This document shows, piece after piece, positions 22,471 to 30,835 of a stretch of 64,000 nt of DNA. Where the stretch lies: positions 189,125-253,124 of the forward strand of contig MEHQ01001472.1 in the NCBI GenBank assembly GCA_008828725.1, in the 5' to 3' direction. The DNA is from Saccharina japonica (lineage: Eukaryota > Sar > Phaeophyceae > Laminariales > Laminariaceae). A model generated the notes under the pieces. It did no database searches and was not told the origin of the DNA. It was given only the letters and a program-made list of their open reading frames with translations. The stretch's first letter is position 1, and each line of letters begins with the position of its first letter. A program made the position numbers and the translations under genes.

Positions 22471-22702
22471 CGTTGCCCTGCTCCTGCTGCTCAAAAGCAG
22501 CGTCCAGAATCGCCTCGCAGATTTCCATTGTAAATGATAGAGCCGGACTGCTTGATGACGTGGATGATTCATCTTGGGTGATGCGAGGTTTCTGGCCTGT
22601 GCCGACAACGACAGCAATGTCCACGGGAGATGCCATGGCGAGTGCTGCGTCCCCAACCCGGGTCGGTCTGGCGCCCACGCGACTTGCTTTGCCATCCCTC
22701 AT
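5238..22702 (-). CDS. MFS transporter, 11 exons, 510 aa
   Basis: Complement join of exons 22702-22329, 14378-14308, 12471-12339, 11334-11268, 10773-10639, 10037-9977, 9463-9367, 8887-8700, 7387-7236, 6485-6354 and 5360-5238. Lengths total 1533, all splice phases match, and the frame ends in TGA. I see 12 hydrophobic segments in 6+6 order. WFSATAV ends helix 1 (118-124), RFLTGASLSMVYPSS is helix 4, STWFRYGRG precedes helix 5, HMWELYGLW (314-322) opens helix 7, GWIADAKIGR (373-382) is a classic MFS motif A between helices 8 and 9, and ESAQYS with VELSDPDTVGTALT lies at 427-450. From memory these blocks match an uncharacterised MFS group common in bacteria. Known of the family: secondary transport across a membrane. 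Substrate and compartment cannot be inferred. The ~95-residue N-terminal extension with polyQ is not bacterial-like. Nine introns are GT-AG and one is GC-AG. RNA evidence is lacking, but phase and homology agreement make the model strong. Confidence 0.92.
6167..6257. mobile_element. TTAA-bounded MITE (family B), intron 10
   Basis: Decayed left end TCAACCCATTCAGAACTG and right end with GTTAA. The internal CACACTAATTCCAAGTAGT is shared with the other copies. Confidence 0.75.
6354..6485 (-). CDS. MFS exon 10: helix 11
   Basis: Residues 427-470. ESAQYSAMAVELSDPDTVGT is the most recognisable bacterial-type block of the protein, followed by helix 11 (ALTLQMALGFTVTVVAIFSI). The acceptor is GGCGCAG|GAG and the donor GAG|GTACG, both phase 0. 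Confidence 0.92.
6648..6840. repeat. Minisatellite in intron 9
   Basis: About ten diverged copies of a ~17-20-bp unit around AATGCGGTGCAACCTGAG. It lies between exons 10 and 9, next to a GGT microsatellite (6598-6620). Confidence 0.8.
7049..7153. mobile_element. TA-bounded MITE (family C), intron 9
   Basis: Inverted ends TTACGGGGGNGCATAGTAAA / TTTACTATGGTCCCTCCTAA, flanked by TA. A TA target with short inverted repeats resembles Tc1/mariner-type MITEs. Confidence 0.8.
7236..7387 (-). CDS. MFS exon 9: motif A, helices 9-10
   Basis: Residues 376-426. ADAKIGRCNACIASL completes motif A (GWIADAKIGR across the splice), followed by helix 9 (LIVSGACAAAVGPL) and helix 10 (GLLIPLVVLWGAAAIA). The acceptor is AACTGCAG|CG. 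The donor GCG|GTGAGAG is phase 0. Confidence 0.92.
8426..8645 (-). mobile_element. Poly-C-tailed element, subfamily A1
   Basis: The longer A1 form. On the minus strand it has GGATGCAGCTCACCCTTCAT, TTGGTGCTACGAAGCAATGT, CTGGTCGGTAAAAACCCGAC, GCATTGTAGGGATGCGAGGG and ATACGACTACGGCCATGCAT, ending in a C run next to a GGA microsatellite. It lies in intron 8. Confidence 0.8.
8700..8887 (-). CDS. MFS exon 8: helices 7-8
   Basis: Residues 313-375: HMWELYGLWTW, a hydrophilic Gly/Glu loop, then LASLVTFGVVSSGAVSCVFV and GWI. The acceptor CTGCCAG|GCATATG and donor ATAG|GTGAGAAA both fit. The acceptor region is tandemly duplicated upstream in the intron, so a second in-frame acceptor exists at 8965. Confidence 0.9.
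8864..9014. repeat. Tandem duplication of exon 8 acceptor
   Basis: Two imperfect units (8864-8931 and 8932-9007, then a partial third) each contain AGTCCGTAC, the CTCCCACATATGCCTG block (acceptor plus first codons HMWEL of exon 8) and a GGCAGGTTTAGACGGG block. The distal copy places a second acceptor 78 bases upstream, and the frame stays open between the two. Confidence 0.85.
9367..9463 (-). CDS. MFS exon 7: central loop
   Basis: Residues 281-313: PFPFSKAKFS, LKTLPRLARN, RGVVLATLGYCA. This is the cytosolic loop joining the two six-helix halves and the entry to helix 7. The acceptor ATTCAG|GA follows a long CT-rich tract, an excellent branch/polypyrimidine region. The donor GC|GTGAGT is phase 2. 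Confidence 0.88.
9977..10037 (-). CDS. MFS exon 6: helix 6, GC donor
   Basis: Residues 261-281 (YATSVLALMSGVLVLFFVPT, then a split Gly). The acceptor is GTTCAG|TAT. The only donor that keeps the frame to exon 7 and restores the VPTGPFPFS junction is ACAG|GCGAGC, a GC-AG intron. GT alternatives downstream give the wrong phase or add unrelated sequence. Confidence 0.8.
10396..10545 (+). mobile_element. Poly-C-tailed element A1, intron 5
   Basis: Same order of blocks as the 8426-8645 copy, with an ACATGTGGCTAAGGAGTACT ending followed by an interrupted C tract. Confidence 0.7.
10639..10773 (-). CDS. MFS exon 5: helix 5
   Basis: Residues 216-260: LISTWFRYGRG, then GVALGTVIGGLALGSSLPHL and a loop to RWRIVT. 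The acceptor GTGTTAG|CTT follows a pyrimidine-rich stretch. The donor ACG|GTAAGTGG is near-consensus. Both ends are phase 0. Confidence 0.9.
10870..11035 (-). mobile_element. A2 and A1 elements side by side, intron 4
   Basis: An A2 core (about 10870-10945) followed by an A1 core (about 10950-11035), both with the tail toward lower coordinates. Confidence 0.7.
11137..11176. repeat. CAG microsatellite, intron 4
   Basis: About 13 CAG triplets. An unrelated GAGGAC microsatellite follows at 11404-11460. Confidence 0.97.
11268..11334 (-). CDS. MFS exon 4: helix 4
   Basis: Residues 193-215, with the family block RFLTGASLSMVYPSSLK. The acceptor CACCACAG is followed by one base completing Pro193. 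The donor AAG|GTATTT is phase 0. Confidence 0.88.
11534..11541. other. Assembly gap (8 N)
   Basis: Flanked by G runs of about 15-18 bases. Confidence 0.99.
11552..11765 (-). mobile_element. Poly-C-tailed element A1 beside assembly gap
   Basis: Long A1 copy in intron 3. Its C/G tail region (11510-11560) contains the 8-base N run, so tail length is unknown. Confidence 0.75.
12339..12471 (-). CDS. MFS exon 3: helices 2-3
   Basis: Residues 149-192 (GFVVGAVSQSFLNVADAVRP, then helix 3 around SLYFMGCIGAALWNALVAA). The acceptor CTTCCAG|GTTTTG is preferred over a later GGTAG because it restores the GFVVGA part of helix 2 expected from the family. The donor CC|GTAAGTC leaves phase 2. Confidence 0.88.
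12540..12848 (-). mobile_element. Cluster of A1/A2 element ends, intron 2
   Basis: Three truncated copies: A1 end 12555-12600, A2 12602-12668, A1 end 12812-12848. Each is preceded on the plus strand by 9-15 G. Confidence 0.7.
13600..13990. mobile_element. Family-K TIR element, broken by a SINE
   Basis: Left CCCTCCAGTAAGGTGGTG. After the SINE, the right part GGTTCTGAGTGCAATTCC and ATACCGCCTTATTCAGAACG to GCCTTGTCGGGGG. The ends are inverted repeats. Confidence 0.7.
13640..13860 (-). mobile_element. SINE (family E), inserted in family K
   Basis: Body with GACGAGAGTCGCCGAGAAAA and CTGAGCTACGTACGACTAG, and an ATAAATGGCATGGAG tail. It interrupts the TIR element at 13600-13990. It lies in intron 2. 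Confidence 0.75.
14040..14155 (+). mobile_element. Poly-C-tailed element A1, intron 2
   Basis: A1 core from CTGGTTGGTGGAAACCCGAC to GCACGACATGAGTACGACCC. Only a short C run follows. Confidence 0.7.
14308..14378 (-). CDS. MFS exon 2
   Basis: Residues 125-148 (AQLKERWDIEDTASSVLTSA and on), the loop after helix 1 and the start of helix 2. The acceptor CAAACCAG is followed by one base completing Ser125. The donor is ATTG|GTGAGAG, phase 1. The loop length matches the bacterial proteins, so no exon seems to be missing inside the very long intron 1. Confidence 0.88.
14706..14752. repeat. TTC microsatellite
   Basis: About 15 TTC triplets in intron 1. Confidence 0.97.
14827..14914. mobile_element. 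TTAA-bounded MITE (family B)
   Basis: 88 bp, TTAACCCATTCAGAACTG to ACCAGTTCTTAAGGGGTTAA. The ends are imperfect inverted repeats bounded by TTAA, as in piggyBac-type elements (known target TTAA). It has no coding capacity. Confidence 0.8.
15955..17400. repeat. Imperfect ~0.8-kb tandem duplication in intron 1
   Basis: Unit 1 about 15955-16450, unit 2 about 16768-17400. Shared blocks: GAAATCAGAGGTGGAT, GTTGTTGTGGTGT, ACGTGCCGAGCTTCG, GTAAAAAGTAAAGAA, GGTGTGCGTACGCGC-like and GTCCAGTGGC. Each ends near a B-box-like GATTCGAA motif (about 16430 and 17382). Confidence 0.75.
17925..18065. repeat. CCAT microsatellites
   Basis: Two (CCAT)n runs (17927-17947 and 18018-18062) in intron 1. Confidence 0.95.
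19680..20040. mobile_element. Probable relative of the CAGGGC hAT element
   Basis: The right end CAACAGCTAATAAACGCCCTG at about 20020-20040 matches the right end of the 44790 element. The interior is similarly rich in GCGAAA/GCGCAA blocks. The left end and duplication were not found. It lies in intron 1. Confidence 0.45.
20765..20995 (-). mobile_element. SINE (family E), intron 1
   Basis: Minus-strand body from the GAGTCGACGAGGAGGGAAGA region to ATAATAAATGAGAGGG. Confidence 0.75.
21162..21249. mobile_element. TTAA-bounded MITE (family B)
   Basis: 88 bp, with the same ends and the internal block CCAAGTAGTTTGTCCCC. Confidence 0.8.
22329..22702 (-). CDS. MFS exon 1: start, polyQ tail, helix 1
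   Basis: Encodes residues 1-124 plus two bases of codon 125. The start is a true ATG (CAT on the plus strand). The first ~95 residues are hydrophilic, with a Ser/Thr run at 47-52 and about 13 consecutive Gln at 79-91 encoded by a CTG/CAG repeat. Helix 1 spans about 100-117 and ends in WFSATAV. The donor AG|GTAGGTG is good and leaves phase 2. A later in-frame ATG (Met59) is a possible alternative start. Confidence 0.88.
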
Positions 22703-23859
22703 GCTTTTTCGACAAGCTCTCGTACGTAACAGCTATTAATAGCTAGCTGATCAAGCACGCTGACGACGTTGCAGACCCTGCCAGGGGTGCCTTCGGAAAC
22801 TATTGGCGCGTGGGATGCACGGCAACAACTCAAGCCGGTAGCCCTGCTTCTCCCCTCTCTAGCTCTCTTTTGCGCGTTGTCACACTCGGCTCAGGGCGGG
22901 CGGGATCGAGGTAGTAGTGACTGAGTGCGTAAGTGCAGTAAGCCGTAAAGCAGTGGCACACACACCGGCATCAAATTTTGGCGTATGCCCCGCAAAATGA
23001 ACGAACCAATCAACACACCCGGGATACTCGTAGAAGCCGCCGCCGAATCAAATTGAAAGTTTGGAGATTTTGCAAACCATTTTCGGAAAACTTGGCATAT
23101 TTTTCAGTTTCCCTTGTTTTATCATATGACATGCACAGCTTTCCACCAAAATAATATGAATACTACTGCTACTGGTACGGCTATACCGCTTTTCAACTGG
23201 GGTTGCCACTGCTGCTATATGCTCCTTCTACTATTGTTACTCCTGTCTGTGCTGTTTCCCTGACTGTTCCGTTATTGGGGTCACGTTCCTGTCTTTCCTA
23301 TGGCCCACAACCTACGTTTGGTCATTTTCTATTTTCATGCTTCATATTTGTTGAAAATAACGGAATTTGAATTCGTGACCGAATTTCCACAACCGTTTTC
23401 GGATTTTCGTACGTACGTAAAATTATTTGAAAAAATATTTTTCAAGGTTCAGATTTTAGATTTTCGTAGACTTTCGTTGAGTTCGTAGATTTTGGATATT
23501 TGTTTTTGTCATGCATATCGGGCGCACGGCCGCCTGAGGTACTGGCTTGGAGACCGCAACAGCAGCGCCGTCAGTCCCATCATGAACAAAATACCAACAG
23601 GGCTAGGCGGGTGTACGCACATTTCCCACCTGTGGCAAGCGTCCAGTCCGCAGCACCCTCTTCGAGGCCCTGAGGCCCTGTCGCTGGTGGTGGTTCGTTG
23701 CTCGTACTCGTAGCACAGTTTACCAGCAGAGCGCAGCAAGGATTGGATTCTTGCGTTGTCGGCTCTAATTTTGAAAGTAGTTTTTGCCCTTTCGGCTCAG
23801 AGGGCATCACCAGCTGCTGCTGCTGCTGCCGCTGGCGCAACTGCAAGCAAGCTTCGGAG
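22703..23859. other. Shared upstream region of two divergent genes
   Basis: About 1.15 kb between the transporter ATG and the plus-strand exon. No TATA-like motif or known element could be placed with confidence. Several AT-rich stretches occur around 23060-23480. It could hold a bidirectional promoter, by position only. Confidence 0.35.
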
Positions 23860-24207
23860 ATGCCCAGCATGGCGAGCTTGAGAGCAGCCATCTCGTCCAT
23901 GGAGAGGGGAGAGTCAACGGAGGAGCAGGAAAGGCGCGAAAGACTGGAGGAGGAGGTGCCGGAAGAGGTGGGATGGCGGGCGGAGGACGAGGAGGAGGAG
24001 GAGGAGGAGGAGGAGGAGGAGGAGGAGCAGGAGGAGACGCGCGTAGCCGTGGCAGCCACCGAGGCATTCAACGAGGATGAGGAGGACAGCCGGAACTGGT
24101 CTCCGTGCTACCGCCGGCTTGCCGAGTGGTGCAACGTCATCTTGATGGGCCTGGTCGTGGGCTTCGCGTGCATCTTCGCGTACGCTTGGGTGGAAGCGTT
24201 CAGCACG
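23860..24207 (+). CDS. Probable first exon of a membrane protein gene
   Basis: 116 codons from ATG 23860 (a second in-frame ATG at 23869 has the better Kozak context), ending at ACG|GTGAGAG, a strong donor in phase 0. The protein is acidic with a run of 13 Glu (44-56). NWSPCYRRLAEW is followed by one hydrophobic helix (about 93-111, VILMGLVVGFACIFAYAWV). Not recognised. It faces the transporter start head-to-head, 1.16 kb away. A plausible acceptor lies near 24319 (GGCAG), but neither frame after it was convincing. The opposite strand has a Ser-rich open frame (23580-24071) without an ATG at its start, most likely the shadow of the GAG repeat. Confidence 0.5.
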
Positions 24208-24799
24208 GTGAGAGATAGCCAACTTGTCCTCTTGCACTTTTGCGAGAGAGAGGTTTGTTTCACTTTGAAAAGGAGACGGAGTCCGCGCGTGTGTGTCTGC
24301 TGTGTTCGGGTTTGGCAGGGCAACCCGTCTCGGAGTCTTGGGGGCGGTACTTGCTTCCCTGCCCATGCATCTATCTCCGCTCTCTTGCCTCACTCGATAT
24401 GTACAGCACAATGCCCCAGCAGATACTTTCGAACAACAACAACAACAACAGCAACACCAACAACCACAACCGCAACGGCAAACCTTAGCAGCGGCGGCTA
24501 CAGCAGTGGCACCCCCACCCCGCCCTACCTGACCGACTCTTCTGGCTGTTGGCACCCACCAGGTATCCATGATATGTACCTTCTCGAGGGTCGTGGGGTA
24601 CGAAGTACGAAGTATTTTACTCTTGATACCGGTACTCTGTACGTACCCGGTATAGAGTCGTCGCTATCATTGGTTCCTTGTGTACGTTCTCTTTTTGCGC
24701 TTTCGATTTCACTTCGTTCACCTTTATCTGAGCTTGCTTCACCTCCACTGCCCAAGCAACAGTACGCTACAACAGCAGCAGAGTGAAGCAACGAGGCAA

Positions 24800-25120
24800 T
24801 CCGTACCAGGATCGGAGGTGGAACCCTCTACACTTAGAGCTAGCTATCTGGTACTACAGTAGGTTACCTGGTGCACTCTATACCACCTGTGGTACAACTA
24901 CAACAACTACTACTACTGCTGTACTGCGATTACTACTGCTACGACTACGCCAGGATCGGAGGTGGAACCCTCTACACCTCGAGCTGTCTGGTACCAGGTT
25001 ACCTGGTGCACTCTATACCTGTGGTACAACTACAACAACTTCTGTGGTACCAGACTGTACTGCTATTACGACCACTGCTACTACTACTGGTGTACCTGGT
25101 ACATCACACCTCTATGCACT
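24800..25120. repeat. Two ~150-bp tandem units downstream of plus exon
   Basis: AGGATCGGAGGTGGAACCCT, TACACT(T/C)..., GTTACCTGGTGCACTCTATA and TGTGGTACAACTACAACAAC are repeated at 24809 and 24952. Confidence 0.8.
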
Positions 25121-25864
25121 CTTACCGCCAGGTACATAATCTACGAGCCACCTGGTCGTACTGCTGTACGTATACCGATGTACTCATAATCTACTTTACT
25201 TTTAGTATAGTACTACTTGTAATATACTCGTATATACTGGTACTGGACAGCAGTACGAGTACACTACTAATAGTATTAATAGTAGTATAGTTGTACTCGC
25301 ACCGTTTTGATTGAATAGTAATTTACCAAATGTGATTACCAGGTATATTGCGGGACAGAGTGGTATGTGTTACGAACGTCTACACACGCTTGTTGCTGCT
25401 CCTGTCTTATGTGCGGTATATTCAAGAGTAGAAACCGAACCTCCCACCAAACCTAATTGAATTCCATTCAGCAAACCGTTCAATCGGTCACATTCACAGC
25501 TGACGTGATTCAATTTAAAAAAAAAAACATGGAAAAAAAAGTGTCGTTTATTCGTTGTTCTGTCTCGTTCAAGAATACAAAAGAACCACGAGAAGGGCAT
25601 CATTTATTATCAGTTGGGGCTTCCCTGTTGCCAGAACCTTACCTTCTAACATCACCATGGGCCATGGGCCCTTCGATCACCATATAATATACCATGTCAC
25701 CATGGGGCCGTTGCCTCCGACTTCCGATGAAGGCTCGAATACTTACGCTCTGTCTCACAAGTCAGTACTCTGCGACCTGTGACCAGAATTAGTAACCCTC
25801 TAGGATTAGGAATCAGGACAGACACTGAGTACTTACTGATGTAGTTGGGTGGAAAGAAGACAAC

Positions 25865-26150
25865 AAACACACACCGGGTACGAGAAATAGGGGAGGAAAT
25901 GCAGAATCTCGTCCCCCGAGAATAGATATTACTAGTTTATTATTAATCCGTCAGCAAGGATCTTTAAGGGAAGAGTTTGCCTCGAAAATTGAAAATTGGG
26001 TACCCATGGTCTGCATTTTGGAATCGTGGTCCCCGACCGGAGTGCTACGAGTAAGGGTTACGGTTAAGGGTTGGGTTGGGTCACTATTATTACTACTACT
26101 CTGTAGTCTACGCCCGTACCTTGACGTTTGATCCCGACAGGAGGTGTGTG
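25865..26150. other. No gene seen
   Basis: Mixed sequence with a telomere-like but degenerate GGGTTACGGTTAAGGGTTGG near 26055. Confidence 0.4.
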
Positions 26151-26285
26151 TATGTCTTCACATTAAACCCGTTCTTTCTACCCAACTACATCATTACACC
26201 CAGTGTTTGTCCTGATTCCTAATCCTACGAAGAGAGATGCAATTTCTGTGGTCACATACTGCTGCTTTGAGACAGAGAAAAACCA
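26150..26285. mobile_element. Family-D element
   Basis: CTTCACATTAAACCCGTTC, ACACCCAGTGTTTGTCCTGA, TTTCTGTGGTCACATACTGC. A minus-orientation copy lies at 25785-25865. Confidence 0.7.
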
Positions 26286-26859
26286 GAGGTGCTTCCTATT
26301 GTAGCGAGCAAAGCAATGCAACACGTTACCTTACCAGCCCGCCACCACCCCCCCCCCCCCCTGTAAAGATCCTTGCTAACGGGCTGTGATAAATAGGAGT
26401 TGTACGTAGTCCCGTGCATGTTTTCTCTAAAATCGGTTCTGTCTGGCTATCTTGTTCTTCTCATCACAACAGGGAACTCGACTCATACTTTACTTCCTTC
26501 CTACTCCGCTCCGTTCGCTCGAAATGCCTCGTTGAAAATCGGAAATAAACGGCTGTAAAAATTGGAACGGTACACCGAAAATATATCAACAACATACCGC
26601 TATTAATACCGGCATACCTGATACCTGGTACGGTAGGGCTTAGTATATTTACCAGGTATGGAAATGCTACGTTGATCATCGGTTTTCAATATCTGGTCGA
26701 ATTTCGGTGCGCCTTGCCCTCGCGATCACGGTAAACATTGGTCCGACCGCTATTAATAGCTCTCGAAAACGGCCGATAACAGGTGGGGTACCAGCAGCGA
26801 GGGCGTCCGGGGATTTGGATATCAAACACCTAACTAACCGACCCCCCCCCCCTCTCCTG

Positions 26860-27115
26860 GTTGGTGAAAACCCAACGCGCTCCGTCCCGGCATTGTAGGG
26901 ATGCGAGGGTCTATGGTCATATGACTACGGCCGTGCACGACATGAGTACCCCCCCCGGTGCCCCGTCTCCAAAGGAATACGTGGTCAATGGTCGAATGGC
27001 TAAGGCAAGCAACAAATGAGTATGCCCCCCCCCCCCCTCCGTCTCGAAAGGAATACGTGGTCAATGGTCGAATGACTAAGGCAAGCAACAAATGAGTACG
27101 CCCCCTCCCCCAGGA
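26860..27115 (+). mobile_element. Tandem A1-A2-A2 poly-C elements
   Basis: One A1 copy and two A2 copies in the same orientation, each ending ATGAGTA(C/T) followed by C tracts. The close head-to-tail arrangement suggests repeated insertion into tails or local duplication. Confidence 0.75.
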
Positions 27116-27384
27116 AAATCTTTTTTTTTTTTTCATTTTGCACCGTTTTTTTGTTTGTGTGTGGCCGATGTTGTGTGTGCGACAAGAGTACCGGAGAGGC
27201 AAATACCCTTCACTTGAAGTATAATAATGTCACAGCACATCAACATGCCTCATATACCTACGAGACATTACACGTATACTATGTATAATACCTGGTATTG
27301 TTCTGTTTTCTTTCGCGCTTGACTGTATACACTGCTGCATTGTTAGTCTGTTAAAATACTGACTGACATGTACTTTGTAGTTCA

Positions 27385-27840
27385 GCGTACGCTTACCGCC
27401 CGTTCCACGGCTTAGCCACGGGCATTCCATGATGTAATGTGTGAGTGTCGAAGACTGTTCGCGGTTTTTCCGGCAGTGGCGTACAGGTAGCCAGGCGAGG
27501 TGTCAATGACACCAGCCGCGCTCGGCGGTTGGTTTCCCTGATGGAATACCGCTGCAAGCGACACCTGGGGTCTGTCCGTTTATCCACCAAGGAAATAACC
27601 TACAGGTTGATTTTCGCCCAAGCTCGGCGACCTAATATGTACAATGTCGAATCAAGGAAAGAACGCATTCGACAGTCCATGCCGCGATGTCTCCCTCCCC
27701 GCCCTCCCCCATGGCCTTCTTCAGGCAGTAGTGCTTATCCAGCCACGACTGCCGATCCCACGGCCCTTTGAGGCCTTCTGGTCCACCTTCGAGCGAGCTC
27801 ATACTTGTAGCTCCTTTGTACCGCTCGCTCACGACTGCGG
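27385..27840. other. Coding-like stretch, unassigned
   Basis: On the minus strand, 27632-27832 reads GPWDRQSWLDKHYCLKKAMG and onward. About 200 bp downstream another frame reads HCRKNREQSSTLTHYIMECP, reminiscent of the Cys-His knuckle at the C-terminus of LINE ORF2 proteins. The frames do not join cleanly, so this may be a LINE remnant or coincidence. Confidence 0.25.
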
Positions 27841-28039
27841 CATTCAGTCGCCGTCAGTACGCAGCTGTGGCCTATATCTATTAGGTCGCCGCCCAGTAGT
27901 GTTTGATCGTGGTACGTAAGGCTCGGGGGGTGGGGACTCTCTACCTTCCCCCATGTTCAGTTTTATATAAGTATTGTCCAGGCGTAGAGGGAGGATACGG
28001 TGTCAGCTTTAGCTACCCCCCCCCTACCCCTGGTGCAAG

Positions 28040-28150
28040 CAATGTCTGCCTGGTTGGTGAAAACCCAAAGTGCTCCGTCCCGGCATTGTAGAGATGCGTA
28101 GTTCTATGGTCATACGACTACGGCCGTGCACGACATGAGTACACCCCCTT
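28040..28150 (+). mobile_element. Poly-C-tailed element A1
   Basis: CTGGTTGGTGAAAACCC through CGTGCACGACATGAGTACAC and a short C run. Confidence 0.75.
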
Positions 28151-29205
28151 CGGGAGGGTCGAAGTTGAACAATTCGACGTGAGGTGTCGGACAAGAAAAC
28201 AAAATCGACCACCCTCGCCAACGGCAGTGTGAAAATTCCATCGGACGGACTATGTGATATGTGATATGCACTACAGACAGCAGTATATGTACGCCATGCA
28301 CAACTCTACGCTCGCGCCGCCGCCGGCGCCGCCACAACAAACAGCAGTCAGCACAGCAGTTATTTGCAACAAGTACAGGTCGTTGACATCATTACGAGAC
28401 ACCCTTGGGGTACTCATAGATGACATCGGCAGATCAGTACATACCAGGCACGAGGTACCAGGCGAGGCATCGTACTCGTGCCAGGTACGACTGGTACCAG
28501 GTACGAGTACCGGGTACTGGTACACCCGAGTATGCATCATATGGTATATATGTACGGCGGTGCGAGTTACATACATACATACGGGCTCGTATATACATAT
28601 ATACGACGATCAGGTTATTTCGTTACGTAGAAGAAGTGTTTGGTTTTTCCTGTCGATATTCGCGAGAGAGGAGAAAGAGCAAAGCTCTGCCGCCCGGGGT
28701 TAACGGCGCACCGGACGCACCATTTACTACCTACCTACGGTGACGTGGCCGACTACACATCACATATCATATATACACCATAGCACCATATAGCCTGTTT
28801 CATCAAAGAAGGGGAAGACCTCAGCGGGTACAAACAGCATCATCAGTCGGCAGCAGCAGCAGCAGCAGTAATATGATGAGCAATTTCGTAATTTCGTACT
28901 TACGTAATTCGCACACCGGTAGTCTAGTACGGTAGCTACTACAGGAATAATTCGTTTTTTTTTCACATTTTCGTGTCCTCTCTCGTATATACATATAATA
29001 CCTGGGACGTGGTTTTCGTGTGTTTGTGCGCTTGGGCCTTGGGTCCTTTGCGCTTTGCTCGTTTTTCGAAATTTCGATACTTTTCACCTAATGGAGTACG
29101 AGGCACTTAAGCCGGGAGTACGAGTAATGTACGTAGTACGTATACGTAATCTAGGTACGAGTACCGAAAGGAATTTACGTAGATTTTGTGCAGAGGGAAC
29201 TTTAG
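28150..29205. other. No gene seen
   Basis: Contains a cluster of TACCAGGTA-type motifs (28440-28520) and a CAG run (28850-28868). Confidence 0.4.
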
Positions 29206-29544
29206 TTTCCTGCGTGGTTTTCTTGTTTTCTTCTTTCGGGGTGCTTATGAGTGATCAATGTTGAAGCTAACCATGCTACTCGTATACATTTTGGGATGGT
29301 AAACATAGTATATAGTATTAATAGTAATGTGATACTAATGCGATCATCCATCATCGGCATGACTTGGGCAATGATGATGATCATGTTTTCACGGTTTCTG
29401 TCGCCATTGGATCGGTTTTCTTTTGCTGCCTGTACTCAGCATTTCGTTCGCCGCTATGTATATTCACACGTAAGATATTAAGGTCGTTATTCGTTACTGG
29501 TACATATATATTATACGCATTATTATGCCTAAGTACCTCTACGT

Positions 29545-29745
29545 AATCGACGAGGGAAGAAAGTGCTGAATAGTTCTCGGGACAAAAGTGAAGGCGGGTA
29601 TCATGTGGTGGGGAGGGGGGAGAAAATCCTGCTGTGTGACCCCGGATCTGAGTTACGACTATTCGGGAGGGAGAAGGAAAAGAAGGGCGAAAAGGGCGAA
29701 GAAGGCAACAAACGGGACGGAGCATAAAAAATAGAGAGCAAAAAC
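29545..29745 (+). mobile_element. SINE (family E), 5' truncated
   Basis: CGACGAGGGAAGAAAGTGCTG to ACGGAGCATAAAAAATAG, with the CCCCGGATCTGAGTTACGAC core. Confidence 0.78.
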
Positions 29746-29949
29746 AAGGCTTTTTAAAATCGCGTATGATACTCTGTAGTACGCGTCTCAGATGTTCTTT
29801 TTTTTTAGCGTCCACACGTGAATTTTTCAGTGGAATTCGTAAAGAAAATATCAGTATACTACTGGTATCTCGGTATCATTTATCAAAATCACATGTTTTA
29901 AATATCGAAAAATATCGTCAAAATTACAAAATTACGCAAGGTATGGCCC

Positions 29950-30835
29950 AGCCGTGACTGACCTTGGGCTGTCGGCATCAGTTGTAGAAGCACACGACTG
30001 CCGACTGTTTTCAGTGAAATAGACAAAAGTACCAGTAAAATATCAACTATGAGAAGATCACATGTATCAAAATACTTCCGCACCTTGTACAGATCATGAT
30101 CTATCTACTGACTGTAGATAATCTAGTTCCTCACCTGTCGTTTTGAGAGGTTGTGCGGAAACTGCACGCTCAGCTAGCAAAGATGAGCTTCGACGAAATC
30201 CTCGAGCTCACAGCTGTTGTTTTTTTATTTTTATAAATATTATAAATCCAACCCAGGAAACATGCTAGATCATGCGGATTATATGAGTCCCTTCCGGCAA
30301 CATGAACGAGCTACGTATAATAGCTCATATATACTGGTATGCAAGATCGGGTTGGGGTTTCCACACCGTGCGGGTTGGTGTCGATGAGGGGGAACTCGAC
30401 TTTCGTCCCCGTGTTAGTGGAGTTATATATACGTATGATGTATTTCCGACCCGGGGGTGGAACCTTATCGTCCCCGGTGGCGCTGGCTTCATCTTCGAGC
30501 TCCAGCCAATCAGGCCCGCGGGGCTTGGGTTTCCACACCGTGCGAGGTAGTGTCGGCCCGAAGAGTCGCCATTACGTGCAATATCGGATATATGTCTGCC
30601 TTGAAGTGTGTAGATCATGAAGAGGGAATGGATCATCTATCTCTAGGTAGATGATCTGACTGAGGTGTGTTTACTTCCGACATAATCAACATATCGAAAG
30701 AACAAGTTTCAAAATAGTCATCGAGATACCGAACTAATTTACGACTACTGCTGTACGAGGCCCGACCGTAACCGTTTGTCGGCTGTCGGCATCAGCCAGT
30801 CGTAAAAGCATACGACCGACTGATGTACTGCCTGT
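29950..30835. repeat. Pairs of dispersed direct repeats
   Basis: GGCTGTCGGCATCAG with an ACGAC(T/C)G hairpin occurs at 29965 and 30781. GGGTTTCCACACCGTGCG occurs at 30355 and 30527. No gene recognised. Confidence 0.6.

Noticed and set aside
23580-24071. Minus-strand Ser/Gln-rich open frame
   Set aside because: No ATG at its start; it is the reverse of the poly-Glu exon on the plus strand, which has the better start and donor. The call could flip with RNA data.
27393-27590. LINE ORF2 C-terminal zinc knuckle
   Set aside because: Cys/His spacing is only suggestive and needs frame changes; no reverse transcriptase or endonuclease sequence is nearby. Kept only as a low-confidence note.
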